A stretch of 22,463 bases of DNA from Spirochaetaceae bacterium (lineage in GTDB: Bacteria; Spirochaetota; Spirochaetia; Treponematales; Breznakiellaceae): the NCBI GenBank assembly GCA_031275595.1, contig JAISOO010000041.1, forward strand, positions 1 through 22,463, given 5' to 3'. A program made the translations under genes and the position numbers. Positions 16,502 through 22,463 of the stretch are shown here, one piece after another (position 1 is the first letter of the stretch; every line of letters starts with the position of its first letter). Under the pieces are notes generated by a model, which worked only from the letters and a program-made list of their open reading frames with translations, had not been told where the DNA came from and searched no databases.

Positions 16502-17944
16502 TCATTCACGGCGCCAGAGGGTTCCGGAGGGCCCGTCTTCCAATAGTATTCCCCGTTTTTTCAAGGCATCCCGAATCCCATCCGCCTTAACAAAATCTTT
16601 GTTCTTTTTTGCCTCCCGCCGCGCTTCTATCAGGACCGCAATTTCCCGTACAAAATCCTGATCTTCTACCCGGTTCCACACGCCTTCCGCCTCTTTTACC
16701 AGGCCGAGGCCCAGAACCCGGTCCATGGTAAAGACCGCCGCCAAGGCCTCTCGGGGGGGGGCTTCCGTATCCCGCAGGAGGGTCCATAAAGAGGCAAGGG
16801 CCTTGGGTGTGGAGAGATCCTCATCCAGGGCCGCGTCAAAGGCTTCCAAATAAGCGCCGGCCTTACCATACCCTCCGGGGTCCTTTTCCTCCAAACCCGG
16901 GAGGGCCCCTGTTTTTTCCGCCAAGGCCTTTACCCGATCGAGGAGGGATTTCCGGGCATTCCGGGCGCCGTCGAGGGCTTCAAAGGAAAATTGAAGCTGG
17001 CTCCGGTAATGGCCGCCCAGGAGAAAGTACCGGTAATCCAGGGGATCGTAGCCGGAGTCAACCAAGGACTGGAGGGTGAGGAACCCTCCCGCGGATTTGG
17101 ACATTTTTCCCTTATCCATCACGAGGAATTCGTTGTGAAGCCAATACCGCACCCAGGGATGTTTACCTGTAGCCGCTTCGCTTTGGGCTATTTCATTGGT
17201 ATGGTGGATGGGGATGTGATCGATCCCCCCGGCATGGATATCAAACTGCTCCCCCAGATATTTGATGCTCATGGCGGAACATTCAATATGCCATCCCGGG
17301 TAACCCCGTCCCCAGGGGCTGTCCCAAACCAGGGCCTGGTTTTCAAATTTACTTTTGGTAAACCAGAGTACAAAATCCTGGGGATTCCGTTTGTTTTCAT
17401 CCGGACCGGTTCGGGCGCCGGCTCGGAGTTCCTCCATCCTGAGCAGGGCTAAGTCTCCATAGGAGGGAAAACGGCTTACATCAAAATAGAGGTTCCCTCC
17501 GGCAAAATAGGTAAACCCCCGGCCTTCGATTCTTTTTATCAACCCTATCATATCCTCGATATGATCCGTGGCTTTACAGATCACCGTGGGGCGCTGAATA
17601 TGAAGCCGCCCGGTATCATTAAAAAAGGCCCGGGTATAAAAATCGGCGATTTCCAGAACTCCCTTTCCCCGTTCCTCGGCGCTTTTCACCATTTTATCAT
17701 CACCGCTGTCGTTGTCCCCGGAAAGATGCCCCACATCGGTAATATTCATCACATAGGTTACCCGGTATCCCCGGCGCTCCAGGGTTTTTACCAGAATATC
17801 GTGGAGGACATAGGCCCGGAGATTTCCGATATGGGCGTAGTTATACACCGTGGGACCACAGCCGTAAAATCCAATCCGGCCGGGAATCAGGGAATTAACG
17901 ACTTGCAATTCCCGCCCAAGCGTGTTGTATAGGGTAAGCGCCAT
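16502..17944 (-). CDS. cysS: Cysteinyl-tRNA synthetase
   Basis: Charges tRNA-Cys with cysteine in the cytoplasm. 480 residues, a normal length. Class I motifs: HIGN (38-41) and KMSKS (280-284). The zinc ligands that select cysteine are present: Cys29 in YGCGPTVYNY, Cys222 in WHIECSAMS, and His247 and Glu251 in IHHTNEIAQSE. GGAGG precedes the ATG by four bases. A run of nine G on the plus strand (16753-16761, coding Ala-Pro-Pro-Arg) lies inside the gene. It is divergent from murB across 38 bases, so promoters for both must overlap coding sequence or be very compact. Confidence 0.97.
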   Translation of the reverse strand: MALTLYNTLGRELQVVNSLIPGRIGFYGCGPTVYNYAHIGNLRAYVLHDILVKTLERRGYRVTYVMNITDVGHLSGDNDSGDDKMVKSAEERGKGVLEIADFYTRAFFNDTGRLHIQRPTVICKATDHIEDMIGLIKRIEGRGFTYFAGGNLYFDVSRFPSYGDLALLRMEELRAGARTGPDENKRNPQDFVLWFTKSKFENQALVWDSPWGRGYPGWHIECSAMSIKYLGEQFDIHAGGIDHIPIHHTNEIAQSEAATGKHPWVRYWLHNEFLVMDKGKMSKSAGGFLTLQSLVDSGYDPLDYRYFLLGGHYRSQLQFSFEALDGARNARKSLLDRVKALAEKTGALPGLEEKDPGGYGKAGAYLEAFDAALDEDLSTPKALASLWTLLRDTEAPPREALAAVFTMDRVLGLGLVKEAEGVWNRVEDQDFVREIAVLIEARREAKKNKDFVKADGIRDALKKRGILLEDGPSGTLWRRE

Positions 17945-17982
17945 GGAACCTCCGGAAAAAAACTGGTACCATATGTTTGATT

Positions 17983-18948
17983 ATGAATACCCTACGAGAA
18001 ATGATAGAAAAAATCAATACGGAGGCAAACTTTTCCGGAGAACTGGGGTTTGATGAACCCATGGCCGCCCACACCACCTTCAAAGTCGGGGGACCGGCGG
18101 ATCTGTGGGTAAAACCCGGGGAGGATCTCTTCCCCCGGTATACGGCGGCCCTTTTAAAACAGGCCCGGTCTTACGGGATCCCGGTTTTTATTTTAGGAGG
18201 CGGGGCCAATATCCTGGTTTCCGACCGGGGTATCCGGGGTATTGTGTTGGATACTTCGGGATGGACGGGGTGGTCGATCCTTCCTCCCGGCAAGGGGGAG
18301 GATGAAGATTGGGTCTGTATGGGAATCCGTTCGGGAACCACGGTAGACGCCGCCGCGGAAGCCGCCGCCGGGCTGGGCCTTGGGGGGCTTGAGTTTCTTG
18401 CGGGGATGCCCGGTTCCGTAGGAGGGGCGGTATGGATGAACGCCCGGTGTTATGAACGGTCCGTTTCCGACATCCTGGTACAAACCGAATTTTTGGATGC
18501 CGCCTATACCCTGCAGGAATTCCCCTTTCGGGCGGAGGATTTCGCCTACAAAAAGAGTCCTTTTCAGGGTATGCCGGCCCTCATCCTTTCCGCCCGGTTC
18601 CGGCTGGCTCCCCGGGATCGGGGGGCTATTCGGACGGAAATGGAAAAGCACCGCCGGGATCGGGAGCAAAAGGGGCATTACCGTTACCCCTCGGCGGGGT
18701 CGGTCTTTAAAAACAACCGGGAATTCGGGAAACCCACGGGGAAGATTATTGATGAACTGGGCCTGCGGGGGCTGCGGCGGGGAGGAGCGGCGGTAGCGGA
18801 CTACCACGGCAACATCATCATCAATACCGGGAACGCCACGGCCGCCGATATCCGCGGCCTGGTTGAAACCGTCGGGGATAGGGTTTATGCCGCCTTGGGC
18901 ATCCGCTTGGAGCCGGAGCTCCTCTTTGTGGGGGATTGGGATGGCTGA
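17983..18948 (+). CDS. murB: UDP-N-acetylenolpyruvoylglucosamine reductase MurB
   Basis: FAD enzyme that reduces UDP-GlcNAc-enolpyruvate to UDP-MurNAc in peptidoglycan precursor synthesis. 321 residues from ATG 17983. TTG 17977 in frame would add two residues; neither start has a strong ribosome binding site. FAD-binding motifs: TTFKVGGPADLWV, GGGANILVSD (72-81), EFLAGMPGSVGGAVWMNA. The catalytic Ser is in SAGSVFKN (Ser240), and the C-terminal acid lies in RLEPELLFVG. The stretch after VGGAVWMNA reads RCYERS, where many MurB proteins have NAGAYG. The lack of an extra Tyr-loop domain suggests a type II MurB. Confidence 0.95.
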   Translation: MNTLREMIEKINTEANFSGELGFDEPMAAHTTFKVGGPADLWVKPGEDLFPRYTAALLKQARSYGIPVFILGGGANILVSDRGIRGIVLDTSGWTGWSILPPGKGEDEDWVCMGIRSGTTVDAAAEAAAGLGLGGLEFLAGMPGSVGGAVWMNARCYERSVSDILVQTEFLDAAYTLQEFPFRAEDFAYKKSPFQGMPALILSARFRLAPRDRGAIRTEMEKHRRDREQKGHYRYPSAGSVFKNNREFGKPTGKIIDELGLRGLRRGGAAVADYHGNIIINTGNATAADIRGLVETVGDRVYAALGIRLEPELLFVGDWDG

Positions 18949-19171
18949 TGAAGCTGTGCCGGCAGCCCGGTGCAGGGGAATAGCCCGACGATGATAAACA
19001 TATCAGGATCGATAGGATCAAAATAATTTATGCAACGATAGACTTGTTCGATAACCCTGTCGCAAATGGCGGGAATTATCGTTCCCGTAAGGTATTTGCC
19101 TCAGGGGCCGCCCAAGGTTTCCCGGGAAAACGTCTCCTGAAATATACAGAGCCTTTCCTAAAACCCGGTTG

Positions 19172-19212
19172 TTTATGGGAAAAGCGGTCTGAAGCCCGCT
19201 TTTTCCCATAAA
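19172..19212. repeat. Palindrome, family A copy 1
   Basis: Left arm TTTATGGGAAAAGCGG (19172-19187) and right arm CCGCTTTTTCCCATAAA (19196-19212) pair over 16 bp with one extra T; the loop is TCTGAAGC. A second copy at 20718 shares the arms, the TCT start of the loop and the ATnATCT that follows. There is no U-run. Confidence 0.75.
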
Positions 19213-19221
19213 TCTAAGGTT

Positions 19222-19252
19222 GCTTTCCCAAAAACTGAAGTTTTGGGAAAGC
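19222..19252. repeat. Palindrome, family B copy 2
   Basis: Arms GCTTTCCCAAAAACT and AGTTTTGGGAAAGC pair over 14 bp with one extra A, around GA. Begins 9 bases after the family A stem. Shares the core with copies at 13164 and 20531. Confidence 0.72.
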
Positions 19253-19287
19253 CTCTCCTATGAGTTTCATGGCATTCAAACCATACA

Positions 19288-19317
19288 TTGACAAAGCCCG
19301 GATCGGTTTCCTATACT
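19288..19317 (+). promoter_or_regulatory. sigma-70-type promoter of the cNMP-binding gene
   Basis: A perfect TTGACA at 19288-19293 and TATACT at 19312-19317, 18 bases apart. Transcription would begin near 19324, leaving a leader of about 17 bases that consists mainly of the G9 ribosome binding region (19332-19340). Confidence 0.72.
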
Positions 19318-19340
19318 TTTAAACGGCTATAGGGGGGGGG

Positions 19341-20564
19341 ATGTCCGAAAAGCTTGAATTAACTTTTGTAAATTTTTCGAAAAACTCCTATATCACCATG
19401 GAAGGCAGACAAAATGCCGATAGGTTTTTTATTATACACCAGGGTAAAGTCCGGCTTTCCAAGGAAGTGGAAGTGGTGACGGAAGAGGGGCGTGATATTT
19501 TAGGGCCCGGAGATTTTTTTGCGGTTATTTCCACCATGTCTTCCCACAGTCATATTGAAACCGCCCAAGCCGTAACGGATGTTACGCTTATTTCGGTTAA
19601 AAAGGAACAGTACGGTCAGCTTATCCAGAATAACACTCCGGTGGCCATGAAGATCATCATGCAATTTTCAAAACGGATGCGGTATCTGGACGAAGCCCTG
19701 ACCCGGTTGACCTTAAAAAATACGGTGGAAAATGATATCGCCCACCTTTTTGACGTGGGAACATATTATAACAAACAAGGCCAGTTTGATCAGGCCTATT
19801 ATGCCTATCATCAATATATTAAGTACTGTCCCGAGGGAAAAAACGTGAATCAGGCCCGGGAACAGATGATGAAGATTGCTCCCTATACCAAAAATACTGA
19901 ATTGGTTCATGAGTCCGATGAGTTTAACCGGGAATATCCCAAAAATTCCATGTTTTTTTCCGAAGGTGAACCGGGAGACGAGCTGTACATAATCCAGAAA
20001 GGATCGGTGAAGATCACTAAAATCGTCGACAGCAACGAGGTACTCCTGGCGGTTCTTAAAACCGGGGACATTTTTGGAGAGATGGCCTTATTAGAGTCTA
20101 AGCCCCGGTCTGCCAGCGCCATAGCTTTCGAGGACAGTACGGTTCTGGCGGTAAACCGGACGAATTTTGTCCGGATGGTCGGAACCCAGCCCCAGATTAT
20201 TGCCCGGTTGACCATCCTGCTGTCGGAACGGCTTTGGTTTATTTATAAACAGCTGGCGAACACCCAGATCGTCCATCCCTTGGGCCGTATGTATGATGCC
20301 CTTTTAATCCAACTTGAAAAAAACCGGGTTCCCCTCAGTTTAAATGAGTCCTATGTCTTTGATTTTGGCCCCCTGGAGCTTTTTAATATGGTGGGGCTTT
20401 CCAGGACCGACGGTATGCCGGTATTTATGAAAATGACGGAAACCGGGAAGATCCAGGTTGTCCAGGATAAAATAATGGTGATGCATGTTTTAGAAATCCC
20501 GCGGCAGACTGATTTTTTTAAAAAAAGAAACCTTTCCAAAACTTCAGTTTTGGGGAAGGCTTAG
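19341..20564 (+). CDS. Dual cyclic-nucleotide-binding-domain protein with central TPR-like and C-terminal winged-helix-like parts
   Basis: 407 residues. CNB domain 1 (about 10-95) is degenerate: where the phosphate-binding cassette should read GE...R, it has GDFFAVISTMSSHSHIETA. Residues 131-180 resemble a TPR (HLFDVGTYYNKQGQFDQAYY). CNB domain 2 (about 195-300) has a good cassette, FGEMALLESKPRSASA, with Glu247 and Arg256 in place, so it may bind cAMP or a similar nucleotide. Residues 312-385 (FGPLELFNMVGLSR) look like a Crp-type winged helix, but I am less sure of that. A transcription factor or signalling scaffold is likely. The ATG follows a run of nine G that also serves as ribosome binding site. 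The last residues (LSKTSVLGKA) are encoded by a family B palindrome. Confidence 0.85.
   Translation: MSEKLELTFVNFSKNSYITMEGRQNADRFFIIHQGKVRLSKEVEVVTEEGRDILGPGDFFAVISTMSSHSHIETAQAVTDVTLISVKKEQYGQLIQNNTPVAMKIIMQFSKRMRYLDEALTRLTLKNTVENDIAHLFDVGTYYNKQGQFDQAYYAYHQYIKYCPEGKNVNQAREQMMKIAPYTKNTELVHESDEFNREYPKNSMFFSEGEPGDELYIIQKGSVKITKIVDSNEVLLAVLKTGDIFGEMALLESKPRSASAIAFEDSTVLAVNRTNFVRMVGTQPQIIARLTILLSERLWFIYKQLANTQIVHPLGRMYDALLIQLEKNRVPLSLNESYVFDFGPLELFNMVGLSRTDGMPVFMKMTETGKIQVVQDKIMVMHVLEIPRQTDFFKKRNLSKTSVLGKA
20531..20559. repeat. Palindrome, family B copy 3, inside the end of a gene
   Basis: Left arm CCTTTCCAAAACT and right arm AGTTTTGGGGAAGG, around TC, with one G-T pair and one bulge. It encodes the last residues of the cNMP-binding protein and stops two bases before the TAG (20562-20564). 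Confidence 0.65.
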
Positions 20565-20596
20565 GTATGAAAAATCGGGCGAAGCCCCGGGGAATT

Positions 20597-20624
20597 TTGA
20601 AACAGCCTCGTATTTTTGTATATT
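20597..20624 (+). promoter_or_regulatory. Candidate promoter for the exported protein at 20652
   Basis: TTGAAA (20597-20602) and TATATT (20619-20624) are 16 bases apart. The expected start near 20631 leaves about 20 bases before ATG 20652, room for the GAGGG ribosome binding site. It favours that ATG over the later TTG. Confidence 0.45.
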
Positions 20625-20651
20625 TTCACCGATATTAAATTGAGGGATCCC

Positions 20652-21365
20652 ATGATATCCATAAAAGGGCTTTGTTATTTGAATCGGTTTCAAAATCCGA
20701 TTGAATTTGAAACCGGCATGGGGAAAAGCGGTCTCAAATCCGCTTTTCCCCATAGATCTCGGGCCGCGGTTTCAAAAAATGATCTTTTGAAAACGCTGTG
20801 TTTTTTAATCCTGGGCTGGATCCTCTTGGCTGTCCCTGTCCATGCCCAGGACGGTCCCGATGGGATCGGCGCTATACCCTCCGCCGAAACCCCTGAAGCG
20901 AGGAACCTTCCCCGGACTTTCCGGGAAATTTCCCTGGGGATGACCCTGGAGGATCTCAAAAAGGCCCTGGAGCAGGATGGGCTTTTTCATTTTCGGGGGG
21001 ATCGGGACGTGTCCTTTCTCCCCGCCGGGGAACAAAGTCTGGTGGAAACCACCGGTTTTTCCTTTATCCGGCGGGCCTTTTTTCAGCTTCGGGAGGGAGC
21101 GTTATTTATCATGGCCTTTTCCCTGGATCCGGCCTTGATTGACCATTATTCGGTATTCACCGATTTTGTAAAAAAATACGGGGAGCCCCTTTTTTTGAAT
21201 CCGGGGCAGGCGGTATGGGAATCCGCGGATACGCGGATCGCCCTTGAGCGGCCCCTGACGGTTAAATATATCGATAAAGCGGTATTTGCCGAAATTATGG
21301 GAGAATCGGCGGTAAAAGAATCCGGAGAAGTTTTTTTACGGGAGGAATTCCTCAATGGCTTTTAA
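20652..21365 (+). CDS. Exported protein of unknown function with palindromes in its N-terminal coding region
   Basis: I do not recognise the family. ATG 20652 has GAGGG five bases upstream and a candidate promoter before it; this gives 237 residues. The hydrophobic signal segment is then unusually late (about 45-65, LLKTLCFLILGWILLAVPVHA). The alternative is TTG 20787, which would give a normal signal peptide but has no ribosome binding site. The bases between hold three inverted repeats, one of them family A copy 2, which encodes residues 23-34 (MGKSGLKSAFPH). The mature part has ISLGMTLEDLKKALEQDGLF, as in small exported proteins with a paired helix-strand start, and no catalytic motif. It overlaps the DUF192 lipoprotein gene by 11 bases, so the two are probably co-expressed. 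Confidence 0.7.
   Translation: MISIKGLCYLNRFQNPIEFETGMGKSGLKSAFPHRSRAAVSKNDLLKTLCFLILGWILLAVPVHAQDGPDGIGAIPSAETPEARNLPRTFREISLGMTLEDLKKALEQDGLFHFRGDRDVSFLPAGEQSLVETTGFSFIRRAFFQLREGALFIMAFSLDPALIDHYSVFTDFVKKYGEPLFLNPGQAVWESADTRIALERPLTVKYIDKAVFAEIMGESAVKESGEVFLREEFLNGF
20685..20715. repeat. Inverted repeat CGGTTTCAAA / TTTGAAACCG
   Basis: Perfect 10-bp arms with an 11-base spacer. The same bases can form an alternative stem, AATCGG (20682-20687) with CCGATT (20697-20702), which excludes the longer one. Lies just before family A copy 2. Confidence 0.6.
20718..20753. repeat. Palindrome, family A copy 2
   Basis: A perfect 14-bp stem: ATGGGGAAAAGCGG (20718-20731) and CCGCTTTTCCCCAT (20740-20753), loop TCTCAAAT. 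Both strands read as an open frame starting MGKSG and ending AFPH. Compared with copy 1 at 19172, the stem changes (GGG/CCC to GGGG/CCCC) are compensated on the two arms. Confidence 0.78.
20766..20796. repeat. Inverted repeat GCG-TTTCAAAA / TTTTGAAA-CGC
   Basis: Eight inner and three outer base pairs with one mismatch. It spans the alternative TTG start at 20787. Together with the inverted repeats at 20685 and 20718 it makes a cluster of three stems in 112 bases. Confidence 0.55.
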
Positions 21366-21834
21366 AGGTTCCGGGCCGCGCCTTTTGAAACAGGGGCCGG
21401 GATTTTTATTCTTGATCCTCCTGATTTCCGTTGGGCAGGTTCATTGTACCCCCCCGGAAAAGAAGCTGGAAATCGCTGAATTCACCCTGGAAAAGTCCGG
21501 AGGGGGCCGCATTCGGATTCAAGCTGAGATCGCCCGTACCGAAGCGGAACGGGCCCGGGGACTTATGCACCGTACCGCCCTTCCCGACGGGGAGGGGATG
21601 CTGTTTGTTTTTGAGCGGGACCAGATCCTCTCGTTTTGGATGAAAGATACCCTTATCCCTCTTTCCATTGCCTTTATAAGTTACGATGGCCGGATCCTGG
21701 AAATTTATGATATGCAGCCCCGGGATCTCAGATCCGTCCATTCCGTCCGTTCGGTCCGTTATGCCCTGGAGGTTCCCCAGGGCTGGTTTGAACGGACCGG
21801 TATAAAGGTGGGGGACCGGCTGAATCTACGGTGA
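21355..21834 (+). CDS. DUF192-family lipoprotein
   Basis: 159 residues. A signal peptide with a cysteine at the expected lipoprotein position (FLFLILLISVGQVHC, Cys31; the lipobox VHC is atypical). The rest matches DUF192: ERARGLMHRTALPDGEGMLF, then FWMKDTLIPLSIAFIS, DGRILEIYDMQP and the closing ALEVPQGWFERTGIKVGD. DUF192 is a small beta-barrel domain of unknown function, often exported in bacteria. GGAGG lies nine bases before the ATG, inside the previous gene. The stop is 40 bases from a convergent gene; nothing like a terminator is seen between. Confidence 0.88.
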   Translation: MAFKGSGPRLLKQGPGFLFLILLISVGQVHCTPPEKKLEIAEFTLEKSGGGRIRIQAEIARTEAERARGLMHRTALPDGEGMLFVFERDQILSFWMKDTLIPLSIAFISYDGRILEIYDMQPRDLRSVHSVRSVRYALEVPQGWFERTGIKVGDRLNLR

Positions 21835-21874
21835 GAGGGCCATGCAGCGGGGCCGTACACCGTAGCGGAGGAAC

Positions 21875-22463
21875 CTAACCGGCCATACCCGGTAAGATCC
21901 GGCTTATCTCCGCCTTGCAGAAGGCTTGGACCTCCTCCAACACCGCTTCCCCCCTCAATTCCGGGCGGCGGTACTTTAATGCCGCCCCGATTGGGAGCAG
22001 GGTGGTCAGGATCAGCCTTTCGTCTTCCTTGAGTTTTTCCAGAAATTGCGGTATCCCTTGTCGGCAGGATGGCAGGGAACATATCTTTTTTTGATATTCC
22101 ACAAGAAAATCCTGCGCGGACATGGTCAAAGGACCGGAGGAAAAGAGATGGAGAAGACCCGCGGCTGAAGGCGGGGTATGGTATTTTTTTTCCAGCGCCA
22201 GGGGAGGGCCCATGCCGGGAACGGCCCGGACCGTACCCAGGGCATGGGCCTTTGCCTCAAGCCCTTCCCGGTAACGGGACATGATTTTTGTCTCGTAGTA
22301 CCAGGAGTCCCCTGTCCCCGCCTGGGTAAGGGAAGGGTTGCGGTAAAGAAAATCCGAAAAAAGGGATTCCGTCGGGGAGAAACGATTTTGCCTTTTATCG
22401 AAATAGGGGTAAATATAGGTCCCCCGGGCATAGGTAATACCCCGGGGATAGGAAAAATCGGCC
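21875..22463 (-). CDS. Unrecognised protein, C-terminal part (5' end outside the window)
   Basis: The leftward frame stays open from the window edge to a TAG at 21875-21877, giving at least 195 residues. ATG 22282 lies inside it but has no ribosome binding site, and the residues before it look like normal protein (ITYARGTYIYPYFDKRQNRF, SWYYETKI), so the true start lies beyond the window. The sequence has many aromatic residues early and a charged helical end (FLEKLKEDERLILTTLLPIG). No domain recognised. Convergent with the DUF192 gene. Confidence 0.7.
   Translation of the reverse strand, partial: ADFSYPRGITYARGTYIYPYFDKRQNRFSPTESLFSDFLYRNPSLTQAGTGDSWYYETKIMSRYREGLEAKAHALGTVRAVPGMGPPLALEKKYHTPPSAAGLLHLFSSGPLTMSAQDFLVEYQKKICSLPSCRQGIPQFLEKLKEDERLILTTLLPIGAALKYRRPELRGEAVLEEVQAFCKAEISRILPGMAG

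Larger units (their letters stand above)
18949..19340. other. Palindrome-rich gap between murB and the cNMP-binding gene
   Basis: No gene is supported here; the one ORF is antisense across a palindrome. The gap holds several inverted repeats: CGGGAA/TTCCCG (19070-19087), the perfect palindrome TTTCCCGGGAAA (19118-19129), a long family A stem (19172-19212) and a family B stem (19222-19252). A half-copy of the family B arm (GCCTTTCCTAAAAC, 19151-19164) lies before the family A stem. A promoter for the next gene closes the gap. Confidence 0.7.

Noticed and set aside
17945..17982. Shared divergent promoter between cysS and murB
   Set aside because: Only 38 bases; I found no -35/-10 pair with acceptable spacing on either strand.
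19018..19209. Small minus-strand ORF (63 codons) across family A copy 1
   Set aside because: Its start is the palindrome itself, as for the similar ORF at 20544-20753; no ribosome binding site and no continuing similarity.
18949..19340. CRISPR array or small RNA gene in the palindrome-rich gap
   Set aside because: The inverted repeats are not regularly spaced direct repeats, and nothing shows an sRNA with its own terminator.

Overview
The window reads as a chromosomal housekeeping segment of a spirochaete, most likely a moderately GC-rich Treponema (a gut-type or free-living treponeme rather than T. pallidum itself). The grounds are a long-form PPi-dependent phosphofructokinase, an archaeal-type UMP kinase, a minimal FtsY, and the neighbourhood cNMP-binding protein / murB / cysS / ECF sigma factor. 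From memory this order matches T. pallidum around TP0089-TP0092; I could not check it. No mobile element, CRISPR array, rRNA or tRNA was seen.

Layout. (1) Positions 1-202 hold the tail of an XRE-type HTH protein. (2) A good sigma-70-type promoter at 372-400 opens a seven-gene rightward operon (434-8404): prfB with an intact programmed +1 frameshift, an exported PEGA-like protein, ftsY, an exported YD-repeat-like protein that seems to start on ATT, and three genes for a LolCDE-type lipoprotein-release ABC transporter. Most junctions overlap, so translation is probably coupled. The operon combines translation termination, membrane targeting and lipoprotein export. (3) A leftward block (13056-8414) carries the UMP kinase, PPi-PFK and a DUF4139 exported protein. 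(4) A second leftward block (17944-13189) carries cysS and then four tightly packed genes: ECF sigma factor, zinc-finger anti-sigma factor, a small exported protein, and a lipoprotein with two IPT/TIG domains and a transglutaminase-like domain that has Thr where the catalytic Cys belongs. This looks like a sigma-controlled envelope module. (5) To the right, murB is divergent from cysS. After a 390-base palindrome-rich gap come a dual cNMP-binding protein (G9 tract touching its ATG), an exported protein and a DUF192 lipoprotein. The C-terminal part of an unrecognised leftward gene closes the window.

The least expected signals are short dispersed palindromes. Family A (two copies) has arms around GGGAAAAGCGG. 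Family B (three copies) has an ACTGAAGT core. They sit at gene ends and in gaps, and in two cases run into reading frames (the last residues of the cNMP-binding protein; the N-terminal region of the gene at 20652). No classical hairpin-plus-U-run terminator was found, so these palindromes may mark 3' ends or be small repeats comparable to REP or Rickettsia palindromic elements.
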